Below are positions 33,401 through 47,484 of a stretch of DNA of 64,000 nt, piece by piece. How positions within the stretch are numbered: position 1 is the first letter of the stretch; each line of letters opens with the position of its first letter. Origin of the DNA: Undaria pinnatifida (Eukaryota > Sar > Phaeophyceae > Laminariales > Alariaceae); NCBI GenBank assembly GCA_012845835.1, contig JABAKD010000008.1, positions 11,739,060 to 11,803,059 on the forward strand, in the 5' to 3' direction. The translations under genes and the position numbers were made by a program. Below the pieces are notes generated by a model. The model was not told where the DNA came from and did no database searches. It saw only the letters and a program-made list of their open reading frames with translations.

Positions 33401-36400
33401 CTCTTGCACACATCCGTCCCCCGTGGAGTAGCAGGTGAAAAATGTCCCTACTAAGGTCAATGATGCGAGTTCGAATCCTCCCGAGTGAATACTGTACTCA
33501 TGCTCTCGTTATATAGAGGCTTTTTTTCCTTGTGCCGGGCGTAAAAATTGACGAGCCAAGAGAAAGCGCGAGTAAAAGCTCGAGTTACCGTAGTGAAAAC
33601 TCGAGATTGAAAGAAGAAGATCGATTCGACTAGAATAAAGCTGAACATCGGGAACGCCGAACCCTACTACAGTACACATGCAAGATAAAAGTGAAGGCAT
33701 GTGGTACCGGGGGCGGGGAGGGGAGAAGGGAAAACACCCTCCTGACCTGCGACCACGGCTTGTTGACCAGAAGGTCGCTGAGAGGGTGAAAAAGCTCAGA
33801 TACGGATTGAGCTAGAGAAAGTAAAAGTGGTCACACATCTCTGCCAAGAAGTTGTAGCATCATACAGACGCGTGTTACGATCGAGGTAGCAGATTTTGTC
33901 TGAAATGGTCTCTGGACGTCGGGGCTCCATACCCTAAGCCGGTCGCCCCGGTGGCGTATCAGGTTATCCTCGAGCCTGGTATAGGTCAGTTTCGTGAGTT
34001 CGAATCCACCCGAGTGCATATACTCGTATATAAATTCGTGGGGGCTTTTCCTTGTGCACAAATTGACACGCGGAAAGCGTGCGAGAGCGTGAGTTAGCAA
34101 CACTCGATGAAAAATCGACGAGCAATGGGATTGCGGAACCCTATGCGCGATGAACATTGAAGGCAAGAACCGGGGGGGTGGGGAAGAGACGACACCTGTG
34201 GCCACGGCGTGTCCAGAAGCTGGAAAGTAAATGTGTGCGAAAAAAAAAAAAAAAAACGTCGGAAATAGGCCATTTTTTTGCACGATTCTCGTTCTGTATA
34301 GCTAGGCCATGGGATTTTTCATCCGGTATATCGTATAGCACGTTTATTTTTCTCCAAATTTATTCTTGTGTTATGAAGGACATGATGTCTTAAGCTCCCT
34401 AATTCAGGAACCTCAGAAAAAAAAAGTGGTACACCTGTCGGGAAAAATACAAGGAAAACTCAAGCACACACATACACTATATCTCGCAGCTACTTCGCTC
34501 GATAATAACACGGTACGCCCCAGGGAGAACAGCACGGCAAAACGCCGTTCATCGCCGCCGCGCCTCGGGGTAGAGGGCGTGTTGCGTCAAACGAGTAAAA
34601 ATTGTAGCAATCCATCGGCCGTTATCGTCTTAGGAAAAACGAGACGATACACGCGCACCAAGAGTGCTCACTTCAGTTTAATTAAAAAATCGATGGTGGC
34701 CGAAAAAATCTCCCCTCTTCTAACACCGCACATCCAAACACGGCAAGCACCCCCCGCATGCGACGTTTACTGTTTTGCAGGATCGGCACGCCCGAGCCGC
34801 CGCTGAGATGGAGGTGCTCGACGACAAGATCGATACTTCCATGGCCAGGAGGGTAGAGATCGACGCGCAGAACGCCGAGTAAGCTATATATATATATAAA
34901 ACCCGAACACAACACAACGTAAAAAAATCACGGTGTAGGGGGGCTGCCTATTTTTGGGGCCGAACGTTTTTTTTTTTTCCAACCAGCGGTTGAGCTCGGC
35001 AAGTGAGTGATTGTGGAAGTATCGGTTAGAGTAAGAGACTTTTGTACGACTATTATACTATGATTGTTCTTGGACCAGCAGTTCAGCACATAGAAAAGCT
35101 CTGCTCCTCGCGGGTTGCGCGAGGGAACGGATATGTCTTCGAAAAGTCATGCTTCGGGGGTCACATATTGTTTGAGAGATCTTCGTGTTTTTGGAGATCA
35201 GAAAAGTTCGCTTGAAATCACCCTTACCGACCCGTGCTACGATAGATGTATCAAGGTATACCTCTTTCTGGCTGAAATGGTTTTCTGAATGACGGGGCTC
35301 CTTAACCAAAAATCGTCGGGAAAAAGAAAAATAGTGGGCCATTTTTTTTTTTGCACGAAGTCTTCTCGTTGAGTGAGTGTGGACAGGTCTTACCTACTAC
35401 GTAGACCATTGTGATGTTCCATCTGGTAGCAGCATCATCAGTTTTTTTTTTTTTTTCTTCTCCAAAAATCAGATTATGGGAAAGGTCTTAAGCTCCCGAA
35501 TTGAGGTCAACACCTCAGAAAAAAAAGTGATGCAATGCACTCCTCTACCGTAGAACTCGTCTATACTATGTACCGTGGGATGACTCAAATTGTCAATGTT
35601 TACCAGAGGCTCTCCCTTCGGGACGGGGTTGTTTGGCTACTTTTTTTCGAAGCGTACTACGATAGAGGTGCTTCAACCATCATTGTTTTTTTCCTTCAAG
35701 GTTCCTCAATTTGGGAGCTTAAGACCTCTCCCAAAAATCTGACTTTGCAAAAAAAAAAAAAAAAAAAAAAAATGCTACTTACACACCGGTTGAAAAAGTC
35801 CCATGTGTGGCTACACAGGTGTAATAGACAAGAGAATCATCCATGCAAAACGAAAAAAAAGATGGCAGAGACGAAATTCCGACGTTTTTTGGTTAAGGAG
35901 TCCCGTCATTCAGAAAACCCTTTCAGCCAGAAAAAGGTGTACCTTCAGGACTCTATCATCGTAGCATGCGTCGGGGCGCGTTTTGCAAGCGAAAAGCGGG
36001 AGAACACTCAAGGCGTTCCCTATATTTGCACGAGAGCGATACCAGATGCAATACAACCCCCCCCCCCCCGAAAAAAAAACAAAAAAACAAAAACATCTCT
36101 TGAATGTATTTATAAGCAACTAAAGAAAAAAAAAAGTGAATTTCACAAGCAATACCGACCATAGAGCCCAAAATAGTTTATTACGGCTTAGTCTGCAAGG
36201 TTCCCCCTTCGAAGGGGATGGATGTGAATTTGGCTTGAAATTTCGGGAGTTGTGCGCAAGTCGAAAAGGGCGTGGGGGGGGGCGGGGGGGCGGGGGGGGG
36301 GGGGGGGGGGGGGGGCAAAACTCTTACGCAAAAACCGAAGAAAAAATAGTTGGCCGCAAGCCGCCGCCCCCTAGTAGTAGACCGGCCAGCTTGAAGGAGT

Positions 36401-39400
36401 TTATGCGGCGTGTTACGATAGAGGTGCACCTCTTTTTTTCTGACGTTTCCTCAACTTTCAGAGGTTAAGGATGCTTGCTACGACAGAGGTGCTGCGCCAT
36501 CATTTTTCTGAAGTTCTTCAATTCGGGAGCTTAAGAGACCTCTCTCCCAAAAAAAAACGAGTTTTTTTGGAGAAAAAATAGAAAACTGTTGCACGGGATG
36601 AGGAATCCCATGGGTCAATGGCCTAGGTGTACGGCAAAAAGAGATCGCGAAAAAATGTATATGTATATGACCGCGACGATTTGGGATTAAGGAGCCCCGT
36701 CCTTCAGAAACCGTTTCGGACGAAAACTGCTACCTCTATTATCGTAGCGCGCATCCAAGAAATGTCCTTCTTAATAAAAAAAAAGAAGTGTTTTTTGGAG
36801 AAAAATAAACCTGCTTTGTCGCGGATGAAACATCCCATGGCCTGGGTATATATGTGCAACGAGATAGATCACGCAAAAGAAAAATGGCGTATTTCCGACG
36901 ACTTTTGGTCAAGGAGCCCCGTCGTTAACATTTCAGACGACAAGCGCTCGTGCCTCTATCGTGGCACGAGTCTTTAATAGCTTAGTGTACAAGGTTTCCC
37001 CTGCGGGGTGTGGTTGGCTTGCAATCTCGGGGGGCCTCTGCAAGACGAAAAGGGCGGGGGGCGACAAAAAAAACTCTTACAAAAACCGAAGAAAATAAAC
37101 AATAAGCCACGTCTCACTTTCGGCAAATGGACGTAACGCCCGCCCCTTCGGCACTACGCTTCAGGCCGTAAATTTGTCTGGCCTTCACAGCGTGGCACGT
37201 GTTCCCTTCTTCTCTTCTGACATTGTTTCCGCGCCTATGCCTTCCTCTTTGGCTCCTTTCGCATCCTTGCGCCAAGTGGCCGCGCCCTTCGTGTTTTCGT
37301 CAGATTGCTACTGGTATACCGTAGGTACATACCCTATCTTGAGCTCTACGGTTGTGAGCTCCGTCGTAGGGCTGTATATCTTGCAGAGATGCATTTTAGC
37401 CTCATTATCACGAGGTGTGGGGGAATCTATAGCATCATTTTCGTTTGTTTCGAATAGCCGCATCTTCGATCCCCTTTCCAATTCTCAATTTTTTGTTGAC
37501 ATCCTTTGGTTGCCCGGTGATCTGCATCTACGACTATTCAGGGTGGCCTAATGTAATGGAGTGCCCTTCGTAGAAGGATAGTTTATAGATTTGACGTGAA
37601 ACCATGTCATAGTTGAGGTGAAAACACGTGATATTTGATGTCACATTCACGTCAAGGCCATCGTAGGTGGGGGATAATGTAGGTGACGATGATGGGACAA
37701 GCAGGACGCCCCTCATCTCACTACCCTGCCCAACCCTGCCCTACTCTGTCTTGTCTTGCTTTGTCTGTCTTTCAGAGTTCAATGTAGATGGAAATTATGC
37801 ATAAGCTTTGAACCTATCCAGCGAGCCATGAGAAGAGACCAGCCAAAGACACCGGAACCCACGAGGGGCACGCTTCCCAACACCGACCAATCACGCATCC
37901 CCCACTCGGAGTACTACCACACAAGTAACCCGGCACACAAGCAACACCGACAAACAGCCCAAACAAGTTTAAATATAGCCTTTTTTTTTTTTTTTTTTTG
38001 ACCGTCGGACCAAAGGTGCGGCATTTAAGCTTTAACATCGACTCAAACTCAAGCACAAACATGCCCACAACACAAAGAAGGAAACCAAGGCAAAAACCAC
38101 CAACAAACGTTCATTGCTGGTTCCAGTATACGGTACCAGGGGGGGGTCCACGTTTGGGGACCTCTTAAGGGTTTGCAGCGTGGCTCGGGGTAACTCGCGC
38201 GAGTGAGTGACTCCCCCCTGTTTCCTTTTTGTGGCCTCAAGAGCTCTCGTGCTGTCTTGATTATTCGACAGGAATCCGCGGCAGCGGAAGAAGTTTGAAG
38301 CTATGCCGTGCAAAACAAAGCACCCAAACTATTTCTGTCCCCCCGAAAGATGCAGAGTCACTCGCGCGAGCTCGTACTCAAACCCGGCAGAACAGAAGGG
38401 GGCACCCCCCCTGCGACGAGTGCTACGATAAAGGTATCAAAAGGTATACCTTTTTTTGGCGAAAATGTTTTCTGAATGACGGGGCTCCTCCTTAACCCAA
38501 AATCGTCGGAAAATACGCCCCCTTAATTTTTGCATGATTTCTGGTTGTGTACCTAGGCAACCCGGGATGTTTTATCCGGTGTACAACATATTGACGTAGC
38601 AATTTTATTTTCGGTCCATATCAGTTTTTGGTTGGGGAGAGGTCTTACACTCCTAAATTGAGGAACCTTGAAAAAAAAAAGTGGTGTACCTCTTTCGTAG
38701 CAAGAGTTGACGGTAGCTTTGGTAATCTATTACGGAGCTTGCGACCCATAGGGGGGTGGTCGCCGCGTTGAGCGCGCACGCACCGCGGGGTGGGCATGCC
38801 CTCACTTGCTCTCGAGCAGGAGGCCTCATCCAATCCAACAAATTCTTGGAATGATCGGTGGTAGCGTTAGAGAATAGTACCACCGCTACAACGTGGTATT
38901 TATACGCCTCATCAAAGTGATCGTGATTAAAAATAATGATGCGCAGCTTACCCCCCCCCTCTCCCCCGTTGTTTCATCCCCATAATATCAGCGTTTTTAA
39001 TGTGCGGGCTTCTCGTAGTAGCTTTTTTATTTTTTCATTGAAATCCTCCGGCGAATGGAGGAAAAATAATCTTAATAAGATCACCACAATTCCCCCGCAT
39101 TTTCGTTCGTACCGTGTGCCAATTTCACTCAACTGCCTTCGCGCGATCACAGCGCGCTAGCTGGAGGGGGCACCCTTCGGTTTCCGTGTCAAACCGCAGC
39201 GCGAGCTGTACGTAACAATATATTTTTCCTCTTGGTGTTGCTAATGTGTTTCTCGGCGTTTCTCGTTTTAGTTTTCGTTTTTGTGGCGATTCCCCTGTGC
39301 AGGTTGCAGATGGTTGTGGACGAGGCAGACGCCAGAAAACGTCAGCTACAGGAACAGGTGAACGCGACTTTAGGCACACAACTTAGGACGCATGCTACTA

Positions 39401-42400
39401 CGATGGAGGTAGCAGTTTTCGTCTGAAGTGGTTTCTGAATAATGACGGGGCTCCTTAACCCCAAATCGTCGGAAATTATAGGTCACATTTTTTGCACGAA
39501 ATATCTTTTCGTCGTGTGCCTCTAGGCGCCAAGGGATTTTTCATCCGGTAATTCGTAGCAGGTTTCATTTTTCTACAAATCAGTTTTTGGAAGGAGGTCT
39601 TTAAGTTCCCAAAATTGAGGAACCTTTTGAAAAAAAAAAAAGCGGCGCACTCCTCTATCATCGTAGCACGCGTCTTACAGTGCCGCTGTATTAGCAATTA
39701 CTCACACACGAGTCATACTACGGCAGGTAGAGGTGTTGTGCTTTTTGGGGCAAAATTTTCTTGTCTCCTCAAGCGCAGAAGTATCTGTCGGCATGGCTGA
39801 TTCTATGATAGCCCCCCCCTCCCCATCCCCAAGCCAGCGATTTTCTTTAACGAACGTTTCATCGCTGCTCGACACCAGAAAGGATGCTATGATGAACGAA
39901 ATATATGTTGACCCTAAATTCGTCGAAATCACAGCTGACGTCCTTAAAATAATTTATAAAATTATATGCATTTTCTTGTTTGCAAATGGCTATCAAACGA
40001 TGACGTCGGGGTGGCAAAAGGTGCGCCGTATTTCAGAAGCTATGGGACACGGCCGGGAGCTGGTTTCAAAACCGGCGATTTCGTTGAAGAAAGTCGGGTG
40101 GGCTTCCGTAGAACGACTCCGGGTCAGCGTGATATCTTTACGAGTACGCATGCGTGCTGGTACGGGTTGCGCGAACGAACGCCTTCGAAGCCATGTTTCG
40201 GGTCAGATATTGAGCTCCTCTTGTTAGTGTTATGGTATCTCCACCTCTACCCCGTTGGGGCGTTGTGGTTTTATAGCGGCTGTCTCCTATATACCTGACA
40301 GGCGTTATCGCCTGCCTGAACGAACGCCCTTCTGTCTGAAGGTATCCGGCGGACAACAAGCAACTATTGCCAGAGGGTGTTAAACATCCACGCAACCCTC
40401 GTGTGAATGACCATTACAAAGCCGGAGACACCACCCTTGTATAGCGGCAGCAGTAGTCGGTCCCTAGGTCCATACTGCCCTAACACCACTGCACAGGTGT
40501 CGTCGGCCTGATGCTACTGACATTTGGTGCTCAGAAAACCCCGCTGCACCCCCACCGGGGAGGGTGACTCTCACCTCAGACAGATCACAATCTAGATCAT
40601 TTAAATCATCTAAATCATCTACAATAGGACATGTGGTTCTCTGAGGCTCTTAACCTATTGACGAGCTCTTTACATCACCCCAAAACAGATCATCTACATC
40701 ATCTACAATACGACATACGCTTTACTTAGGCTCTTAGCCTATTGAGGAGCTCTACATACCTCACCCCAAAACAGATCATCTAGATCATCTACAATAGAAC
40801 ATATGGTTTTCTGAGGCTCTTAACCTATTGAGGAGCTCTATATACCTCACCCCAAAACAGATCATCTACATCATCTACAATACGACATATGGTTTTTTGA
40901 GGCTCTTAATCTACTGAGGAGCTCTATATACCTCACCCCAAAACAGATCATCTAGATCATCTACAATAGGACATATGATTTTCTGAGGCTCTTAACCTAT
41001 TGAGGAGCTCTATATACCTCACCCCCAAACAGATCATCTAGATCATCTACAATAGGACATATGGTTTTCTGGGGCTCTTAACCTATTGACGAGCTCTATA
41101 TACCTCACCCCAAAACAGATCATCTAGATCATCTACAATAGGACATATGATTTTCTGAGGCTCTTAACCTATTGAGGAGCTCTATATACCTCACCCCAAA
41201 ACAGATCATCTAGATCATCTACAATAGGACATATGATTTTCTGAGGCTCTCAACCTATTGAGGAGCTCTATTGATACCTCACCCCCCAAGGCGTTATTAT
41301 GGGTACGCTAAAAGTGCAAGACCCGATGGGCAAAACCATGCTACTACGATAAAAGTATCATCTAACGGTATACCTCTGTTTGTCTGTGTGTGAAAATGGT
41401 TTCTGAAGGGCGGGGCTGCCTTAGCCCAAACTCCTCGGAAATAGGAAACCATTTTATTTTTGCATGAAAAATCGTTTTTGTTTTCGTCGTGTAACTAGGC
41501 CATGGATGGGATGTTTCATCCTGCAACCCGACGATCAAAACCATGCTACGCTAGAGGTATTAAAAGGTATACCTCTTTTTGTTTGTGTGAAAATGGTTTC
41601 GGAATGACGGGGCTGCCTTAGCCCAAAATCGTCGGAAATAGACAAAAAAAAAAAATTGCGTGAAAAATCGTTTTTTTTTTCGTCGTGTACCTAGGCCATG
41701 AATGGGATGTTTCATCCTGCAACCCGATGAGCAAAACCACGCTACGATAGAGGTATCAAAAGGTATACCTCTTTTTGTCTGTGTGAAAATGGTTTCTGAA
41801 TGACGGGGCTGTCTTAGCCCAAAAATTGTCGGAAATAGACAAGAAAAAAATGCATGAAAATCTAGGCCATGGACAGGATGTTTCATCCTACGGAATCAGA
41901 AGCATTATATTTCTTCAACTCAGTTTTTTGGGGAGAGGTCCAAATTGATTAGAGGAACCTAGAGCTCAGACAAAAAGCGGTGCACAACACACGCACCTCT
42001 ATCGAAGCACGCGTACTCTCGGTATTAGAAAAACGTTCGTATTCGTATTGTAAAAATTATCATGGCATTATTATTTTTTTTCCCGAAGATTTTGGAATAA
42101 GGGGGGTTCGGGTGTCGTTTTCAGAAAATATGCTTTGCCAAGAAGAGCTCTCTACCTCCATCATAGCCCGCGTCAGAGTGGAACCTGTATTAGCCGCCAT
42201 GAGATGCAGCAGCAACAACAACAAGATGGGGGACAACACAACATTGCAAAATGCACGCGTCTTTTCATTTCGAGGCTCCTGGTCTGATTCGTTCCGCATT
42301 TTTACGCGACACAACATGCATGTGGCGACGCTTCTTAAGGTGGACGCCGTGAAAAACGAGGTGGAGGATTTGACAGCGAGACTCGAGACCCGAGACAGGG

Positions 42401-45400
42401 AGCGCAAGGAACAGGTGGGGCAGATATTGACCTCTAATGCACCAGAGCGAGGTACATATCACTAGTAAGTGGCGCATGTAGCCGAAGCAAGAGGCACGTT
42501 CAAAAATACGTGCTGATTTCCCGCGCGGTTGTTCACGCGAACCGCGCATTTACTTCCTTGGCCTCGTCCGTTTCCTATGATACTGTTGCAAAAAAAGAAG
42601 CACCTCTCTCTCTCTCTCGGATTCCCAGTTGTTCTCTCTCAAGACGCCCGCTGCGGGTAGAGGTTTAAGAGTGCATGGCACTTGTTGTCCTAAAAAAATA
42701 TTTTTTTGGACTCCTACTCGGGGCTCCTTAACCCAATATAGCCGGCACATTATGATGTCAATTGACTGACTCTACGATAGCCCCCCCCCCAAACCAGCGA
42801 TTTTCTTTAACGGACGCTTCATGGCTGCTAGACGTGAGGAACGATTACATGAAAAATGCGATCTTCCGTATATGTTTTTGCTTGCAAAGGGCTCTCGAAC
42901 GATGACATCGAGAGGTGGCAGGGGGCACCGTATTTCAGGAGATACGGCCGGGAGTTGGTTTCAAAACCGGCGATTTCGTTAAAGAAATGTTGGGGGGGCT
43001 ACCGTAGAACGACTCAATTTTGTTTTTGTTTTTTTGTTTCTTTCTTCTTCATTTTACACCTATGATAGGACATCAGAATGGTTCATCGTTTTTGCATGTC
43101 ACTTTTGTTCTAGTTTTTTTTGCTTTTTTTCTTTGTTGCATATTTCACACCTCTAGGACATCAGAATTATTCATCGTTTTTGCATGTCCATAAGATTTGT
43201 TAGAAAAAAAAAAGAAGTTTTGTTACGCCTATAATAGGACATGGGACCTTCCGGTTGTTCATCGTTGCTGCATGTCGGTTTTGTTAAAAACAAAATTGCA
43301 CTACATTTTTTTGTTCGTTTCTTTCACTCATGATAAGGACACATGATGATCTTGTTGATCGGGTGACGCATGCATGCTACTGTGCACCTGGTCACGGTTG
43401 AGGCGCCACGCTCCCTTTTTTTCTGAGGAGTCATCCCCCACGGTCTACAGGAATGCAGCAGATTCTAAGAAGTTTTCTGAACTAATAACATGAGGAGCTA
43501 GCTCAATATCTCACCCGACCTAAACATGCCTTCAAAGGCATTCAATCGCGCAACCCGACCAACATTTGGAGAAGGGACGGCACACCAATATCGGTCATTT
43601 TAGCACGCCAAGCACGCGCCATGAGGGGAGGCATCCCCCACGGTCTACAGGGATGCAGCAGATTCTAAGAATTTTCTGAGCTCTCCTATTAATAACATGA
43701 GGAGCTAGCCCAATATCTCACCCGACCCAAACATGCCTTCGAAGGCATTCAATCGCGCAACGCGACCAACATCTCTATGCGCCCATCCTAAAACAATCGC
43801 TATTATCATCCACCCCCACCAAACAGATCCGCCACTGTAGATACGGTATCCTAGTCAGTGTAGCAGAAAATTCAGTAAGATTAAATAGATGTGTTGATTC
43901 CCCACCGAAACCTCGCCAATTACAGCAGACCGGCACCCTACTCCCACTGTTTTAGTAATCAACGTTATCAAATAACGAGAGGCTGCCCTCTATCGTGCAC
44001 AATTGAGTATATAACAAGCTTTTCGCGAACGAACTCGCGCACAGCGCAGGGCATTTTCAACCTGCCGCCAAACTGTGTCCGCTGGTGGTCGGGTGACGAT
44101 TTAGCCCAAAGTCGTCCGGCGGCAGGGGTTGCAGTTGGGTCACTCCCACGGTAGGGGTTGCACGTTTTGCGCCAAAAAAGTCCCTGGGCGATTGAGCTCC
44201 TCGAATGCGAGGAACTGCTGGGGTCAATGAAGTAATTTCACGAGTACATACTTGTTTTATGACACTAAGAAGGCGTAGAAGCTTGGTTGGGTTGTGCGCA
44301 ACGAAATGCCTTTTCGAAGTCATTTTTCGGGTGAGATATTGAGTTCCTCTCGTGTGAGGAGAACTCAGGGACTGAGATGCTGCACAGCCACCCTGTGCCG
44401 TGGGGTGGCTCCTCCTCGAATGTGAGGAACTGCCGATTAATGAAGTAATTTCACGAGCACATGTTGTTTCAGGACTAAGGTATTGGCAGCTTGTTCGGTT
44501 TGTGTGCAACGAATACATTCGAAAAAATAATGCTTTTCGGGGTGAGAGAGATTGAGCTCCTCATGCGAGGACCTCCGGGACTGAGATGCTGCACATAGGT
44601 GCCCTGTACCGTGGGACGGCTCAAAGAGTCGTCCCACGGGTACAGGGAGATGAAGCAGATTCTAAAAAACTTCTGAGCTCTCCTATTAATAACGTGGGGA
44701 GCTCTAGCTCAATAATATGTCAAGCCCGTCCTAAACATGCCTTCGAAGGCATTCAATCGTGCACCCCGACCAGAAAAATTCTATGCGCTCGTCCTGATAC
44801 AATCGTTATCGTCTACCCACCAACCAGATGCCGCCATGTAAACACGGTGTCCTAGCCAGTGTTGAAGGGACGACACCTGGTGACCAAAAGGCTTGTTGTC
44901 CAGAAGCAGCTGGATAGTAGAAGTGTGTGCAAAAAAAAAAAGGAAAAAAAAATGCAGCAGAATTTTCGAAGAATTTTCTGAGCTCTTATTGAACATGAGG
45001 AGCCATTAATAGCTCGATATCTCACCCGGCCTAAACATGCCTTCGAAGGCATTTCGTGCGCGCAACCCCACCAAGCTTCAATGCCCTAGTCCTAGTGATA
45101 TAGCAACTTATGATATGCTCTCGTAAAGGTATTAGACTAACCGCGGTGGTTTACTCACTTCGAAGAGCTCAACCGGCCAGTAACCTTTCGGCTCAAAAAG
45201 TGCAACACCCCTCTACCTTGTTGGGATGGGCCTGAGGCTCGTCTCACATGAGGAGCTCTCTGTGAAAATATGTGCCTTGCACCCACCACAAAAACTTTTT
45301 TTGTTTCTGTGGTTATCCCATTTAGTCATCCTCGCACTACCCCCCCTCCCGGTAGCAACTCAGATCCGGGGTCACACAGCGCGGGCCCTCCTCCCCCTTG

Positions 45401-46272
45401 CCCACTACACGGTACGTGCCTTTATTTTTATCGCGAGAAGAGTTTATTCGGCATTTTTTTCCCTCGTCGACTTTCGCCGAATTGATATATATATTCTGAC
45501 AAAGAAAATGCCCTTTCTTTCCCGAGGATCGTCTCACACGAGGAGGAGATCTAAGATACACCACTATGATAAGATTAAGGGTCCTGCCGACGACGCCATG
45601 TATAATAAGATCCAGGGGCTGTTACAGACACAGGCCACCCTTTTGCAGGTTTCTCTACTAGGCAAGTTCCACGTTTGGTCACTCACTTGTACTAGATAAG
45701 CTCTTCTTGTAGTTTATTTAGTTCCACACTCGACCACGGACGAACTGAATAGCGTTCAATTCCGCGAGGTAAAAACATCATCCCCTTTTTCCTATACGCA
45801 GATGCCTTCAAAGGCATGTGAAAACCTTTTGTATCCAGCCGTATCCCATATCTTACGCCTTGTTAGGCTCCCAGGGGAATACCACAACTCCACCCATCAC
45901 AAAAACATAATCCCGACAAAAAAGAAACTTTAGCGCAATAAATCGAGATGAATACACAATACCATCATGGCCTGAGTAAGTATACAACGAGAACAGCATT
46001 CCAAAAATAAGTGAACGAAAAAGTTCCGGGGACGATATTTTGGGCCAAGGAGACGCCCCTTCATTCAGCAAAACGTTTTTCAGACAAAACAGCAGAGCTA
46101 CCTCTATCGTACTTGTAGCACATGTGCGTTTTTGCGTGGGGTTTTCCTACTACTGCGTAGCATTCTACGGCGGGCTCGCGTGCAAGGTAACGATGCTTGA
46201 TTGGCGAAGATATGACCCTACTCAGAACAATAACGCCACTCGTCGAGCCGCTCGCCCGGCCGCCGACGCCGC

Positions 46273-46304
<32 letters not shown>

Positions 46305-47452
46305 TGAAACCCCACAGGAAATTGTCAGAAAAATGCTGGATAGCGCACAAATGGTCTTCCGGCGAGTGTCACCAGAAGAGGTGAGGCAGATACATGATAC
46401 GGTAAAAGGACGCGTGCTACGATCGAGGTAGCGCTATTCGTCTGAAACGGTTTCCGAATGGCTGGGCTCCTCAACCCAAAAATCGTCGGAAATTATAGGT
46501 TATTTGTACTGCATGCTTCTCGTTGTGCACCTAGGCGTCCCATGGGATTTTTCACCCGGCGGGTAGTGTCCAAATATTAGTTCTCGGGAGAGATCTTGAG
46601 CTCCCAAATTGAGGAGAACTTCAGAAAAAAAGTGGTTGCACCTGCTCCGTCGTAGCACGCGTCTTTAAGGCGCGGCTTTTTTTCCCGCTTCTATTACAGA
46701 GTGAGCTCTTATGTATAATTCACCCCCGCCGCAAAAATAATTTTGAGTGTATCTAGACTAGAAAAACGTGCAACAATTAAAAAAACGCAGCTTGCAAAGA
46801 TGAGTATTGACCTGAAATTCGTCGAACTCACGGCTGACGTCCTTGAAATATTCATTATAAAATAAGAGGTTAAAAACAAACAAACTAAAAACGGTGCACA
46901 TCTTGTTGCATAGAACGAGAATGACGAAATCTCGACGATTGTTTTGGGGTTAAGGCCTTCCCTCGTCGCTCAGAAAATGTTTTTTTTTTATACCGAGATA
47001 AAGTCCAAGGCTACCGTGGACGCGTGCTATTCATACGATAGAGGCGCATCACTTTTTTTTCTAGTACTACTCCTCAATTTGGGAGCTCAAGACCTCTCCC
47101 AAAAACTGTTTGTTTTTTTTTGGAGAAAAAGTAAAAATTCTGCTGACTCAAACCGGATGAAAACCCCCATGGCTTAGGGGTGCACAACTCGAGAACCATG
47201 AAAAAAAAAATGGGCCATTTCCGACGATTTGGGGCTAAGTGGAAATTTCAGCCAACAAGAGGTATACCCCTTGATACCTCTATCGTAGCATGCGTCGGAG
47301 GTAGGGGCGGGGGGGTCACTTTCGTGGGCCTCTTTATTTTCAGTGGGTCGGGTCAACTCGTGCGAGTTGAACCCCCCCCCCCTTGTTTTCTTTCAGCGGT
47401 GTTAACCTTTCACGTGTTGTTGTTGTTGTTGTTGTTGCTGTTGTTGTTGCTG

Positions 47453-47484
<32 letters not shown>

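Noticed and set aside
40563-41288. CRISPR-like array because of regular 88-bp spacing
   Set aside because: The whole unit is repeated, with no unique spacers, and the DNA is eukaryotic.
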